Part shown: positions 29,269 through 30,622 of the stretch, piece after piece | Numbering within the stretch: the stretch's first letter is position 1 | Layout of the letters: each line of letters opens with the position of its first letter | Source of the DNA: an uncultured Clostridia bacterium | GTDB taxonomy: Bacteria; Bacillota; Clostridia; Christensenellales; DUVY01 | Reading direction: 5' to 3' | Length of the DNA: 30,622 nucleotides | NCBI GenBank assembly: GCA_937895465.1 | Contig: CALAYY010000137.1 | Coordinates: 1-30,622, forward strand | Notes under the pieces: generated by a model | What the model saw: the letters and a program-made list of their open reading frames with translations, nothing else | Told to the model about the DNA's origin: nothing | Database searches by the model: none | Program-made: the position numbers and the translations under genes

Positions 29269-30622
29269 TTACATTTTTTCTATAGGCTTTAACAAAAGCA
29301 ACTCCATGCCTGTTTTGAGACAATTTTTGACCGCTAAGGTAAGCAGCACTCTTGCTTTTTGAATGTTTTTATCTTCATCAATAATCTTATAGTCAAAATA
29401 AAACTTATTATAACCTTGGGCAATATCGATTATAATTCGAGCAATTATTGACGGCTCATAATTTTGTGATGCCAAAACTATCTGATCCAAAAAGCTGTCA
29501 ATCTTTTTGATAAGTATCAAAGAATTGTCATCCAAAAAGGTTGAATAATCGGCATGGGCATTATTTAGTTCTTGGGGCAATGTATAAGTGTGGTAATCAA
29601 CATCTGCTTTTTTTAATACACTGCAGCATCTAGCATGAGTATATTGAAGATAAGGGCCTGTTTCGCCGTCAAAATTGAGTACCCTATCCCACGAAAAGAC
29701 AATGTCTTTTATCTTAGAATTACATAGTGAAGAAAATATTACAGCGCCCACTCCTACTGCTTCTGCAGTCTCGTCAATATTATCCGAATCAGGATTTTTT
29801 TCTATAATAATGCTTTTGGTCTTTTCTACTGCTTTATCCAAAACCTCAGATAATTTTATAAGCTTTCCGCTTCTTGTGGACATTGAACCGTCTTCCATAC
29901 TTACCATGCCGTATGCAACATGAATAAGGTCTTGTGCCCAATCATAATCCATAAGCTCAAGCACTTTAAAAAACTGCTTAAAATGCAGGTTTTGCTGGTA
30001 AGCGACAACATAAAGGCATTTATAAAAATCATAAGTTTGTTTTCGGTAAATTGCTGTGGCTATATCACGTGTAGCATAAAGGCTTGCTCCGTCACTTCGC
30101 AAAATTAGACAGGGCGGCATATCGTATTCTTCTAGCATTACAACCTTAGCACCCTCGCTCTCAGTCAGAAGATTTTTTTGTTCCAAAGTCTTGACTACAG
30201 GCTCAACCTTATCAATAAAAAAGCTTTCGCCAAGGTAAGAGTCAAAGGCTATATCCAGCCTTTTATATATAATCCCGATATTATCTAAAGTAATCTTTTT
30301 AAAATTTTGATATATTTCTTGCGCCTCAAGGTCTTGCTGTTCTATCTTTTTTGACCAGTCTCTTGCAACGTCGTCAAGTTTAGGATTTTTTTCCGCCTCC
30401 TCATGATAGCGTACATATAACCCCAGCAGTTCGTCCAGACCGTTTTCTTGCAGTTTTTGGGGACTTCCCCACATTTTATAAGCTGTAATGAGCTTACCAA
30501 ACTGTGTGCCGTGGTCTCCCAAATGATTGATTCCTACAGCCTTATATCCCAAATAGTTAAAAATCCTATAAAGTGAGCCGCCTATTGCCGTTGTAGAAAG
30601 ATGTCCCATGTGAAAATGCTTG
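29269..30622 (-). CDS. argS: Arginine--tRNA ligase, 3' part (N-terminal region outside window)
   Basis: The frame runs off the right edge of the window and ends at 29269, giving about 451 residues. The first visible residues KHFHMGHLSTTAIGGSL contain the class I HIGH-type signature (HMGH). DHGTQFGKLI, typical of ArgRS, follows. The MSTRSGKLIKL segment stands for KMSKS, as in other ArgRS. The C-terminal anticodon-binding helical domain ends in ELLLLKPIEKM. The N-terminal additional domain (about 110-120 residues) is beyond the edge. It charges tRNA-Arg with arginine. A GNAT acetyltransferase gene follows 2 bases downstream. Confidence 0.95.
   Translation of the reverse strand, partial: KHFHMGHLSTTAIGGSLYRIFNYLGYKAVGINHLGDHGTQFGKLITAYKMWGSPQKLQENGLDELLGLYVRYHEEAEKNPKLDDVARDWSKKIEQQDLEAQEIYQNFKKITLDNIGIIYKRLDIAFDSYLGESFFIDKVEPVVKTLEQKNLLTESEGAKVVMLEEYDMPPCLILRSDGASLYATRDIATAIYRKQTYDFYKCLYVVAYQQNLHFKQFFKVLELMDYDWAQDLIHVAYGMVSMEDGSMSTRSGKLIKLSEVLDKAVEKTKSIIIEKNPDSDNIDETAEAVGVGAVIFSSLCNSKIKDIVFSWDRVLNFDGETGPYLQYTHARCCSVLKKADVDYHTYTLPQELNNAHADYSTFLDDNSLILIKKIDSFLDQIVLASQNYEPSIIARIIIDIAQGYNKFYFDYKIIDEDKNIQKARVLLTLAVKNCLKTGMELLLLKPIEKM

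Overview
The window is low-GC DNA from a Gram-positive bacterium of the Firmicutes, most likely an uncultured anaerobic member of the Clostridia. The grounds are Shine-Dalgarno-led genes, consensus sigma-A promoters, sporulation-lineage genes (a BofA-type gene and a YyaC-type pseudogene), a PIN-TRAM (YacL-type) protein, a YmaF-type protein, and a chromosomal parS of the Bacillus/Clostridium type. It is chromosomal and spans what looks like the replication origin neighbourhood (mnmG, rsmG, parA, parB, parS, oriC-like DNA, dnaA).

Layout. 0-2.2 kb: the C-terminus of a RecD2-type helicase, thpR, a membrane PIN-TRAM protein and tRNA-Asn with a consensus promoter and a strong terminator. 2.2-6.35 kb: a segment bracketed by two near-identical copies of the tRNA 3' end plus terminator. 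It holds a PARIS-like anti-phage pair (AAA/ABC ATPase plus DUF4435 TOPRIM nuclease), decayed Xre-type HTH genes, and rsgA behind an 18-codon leader ORF with two mutually exclusive hairpins. 6.5-10.3 kb: a small winged-helix-like protein, an MscS channel, a cluster of dispersed hairpin repeats, an SPFH protein and a class-3 lipase. 10.7-14.4 kb: a PadR / DUF1700 / DUF4097 operon behind a 21-bp palindromic operator, then YmaF-, DUF4234- and DUF421-family genes. 14.7-18.2 kb: mnmG-rsmG-parA. 18.2-18.97 kb: no genes, packed with hairpin repeats. 18.98-21.34 kb: cvpA, a frameshifted yyaC, parS and parB, with parB separated from and convergent to parA. 21.4-22.0 kb: AT-rich DNA with four DnaA boxes and, next to one of them, a GC-rich patch followed by DnaA-trios, the layout of a bacterial origin unwinding element. 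22.1-30.6 kb: a lipoprotein, a CadC/ArsR-type repressor with a heavy-metal P-type ATPase, dnaA (not followed by dnaN), an acidic protein, BofA, a GNAT acetyltransferase and the 3' part of argS.

How the parts fit. Replication would start at the 21.4-21.8 kb region. DnaA comes from a gene 4.7 kb away, and ParB loads at the parS beside its own stop codon. The most novel-looking items are the rsgA leader/hairpin switch, the PARIS-like island at tRNA-Asn, the detached oriC, the split parA/parB pair, and a P-type ATPase with an altered GDGxND motif. No CRISPR array, transposase, integrase or rRNA gene was seen.
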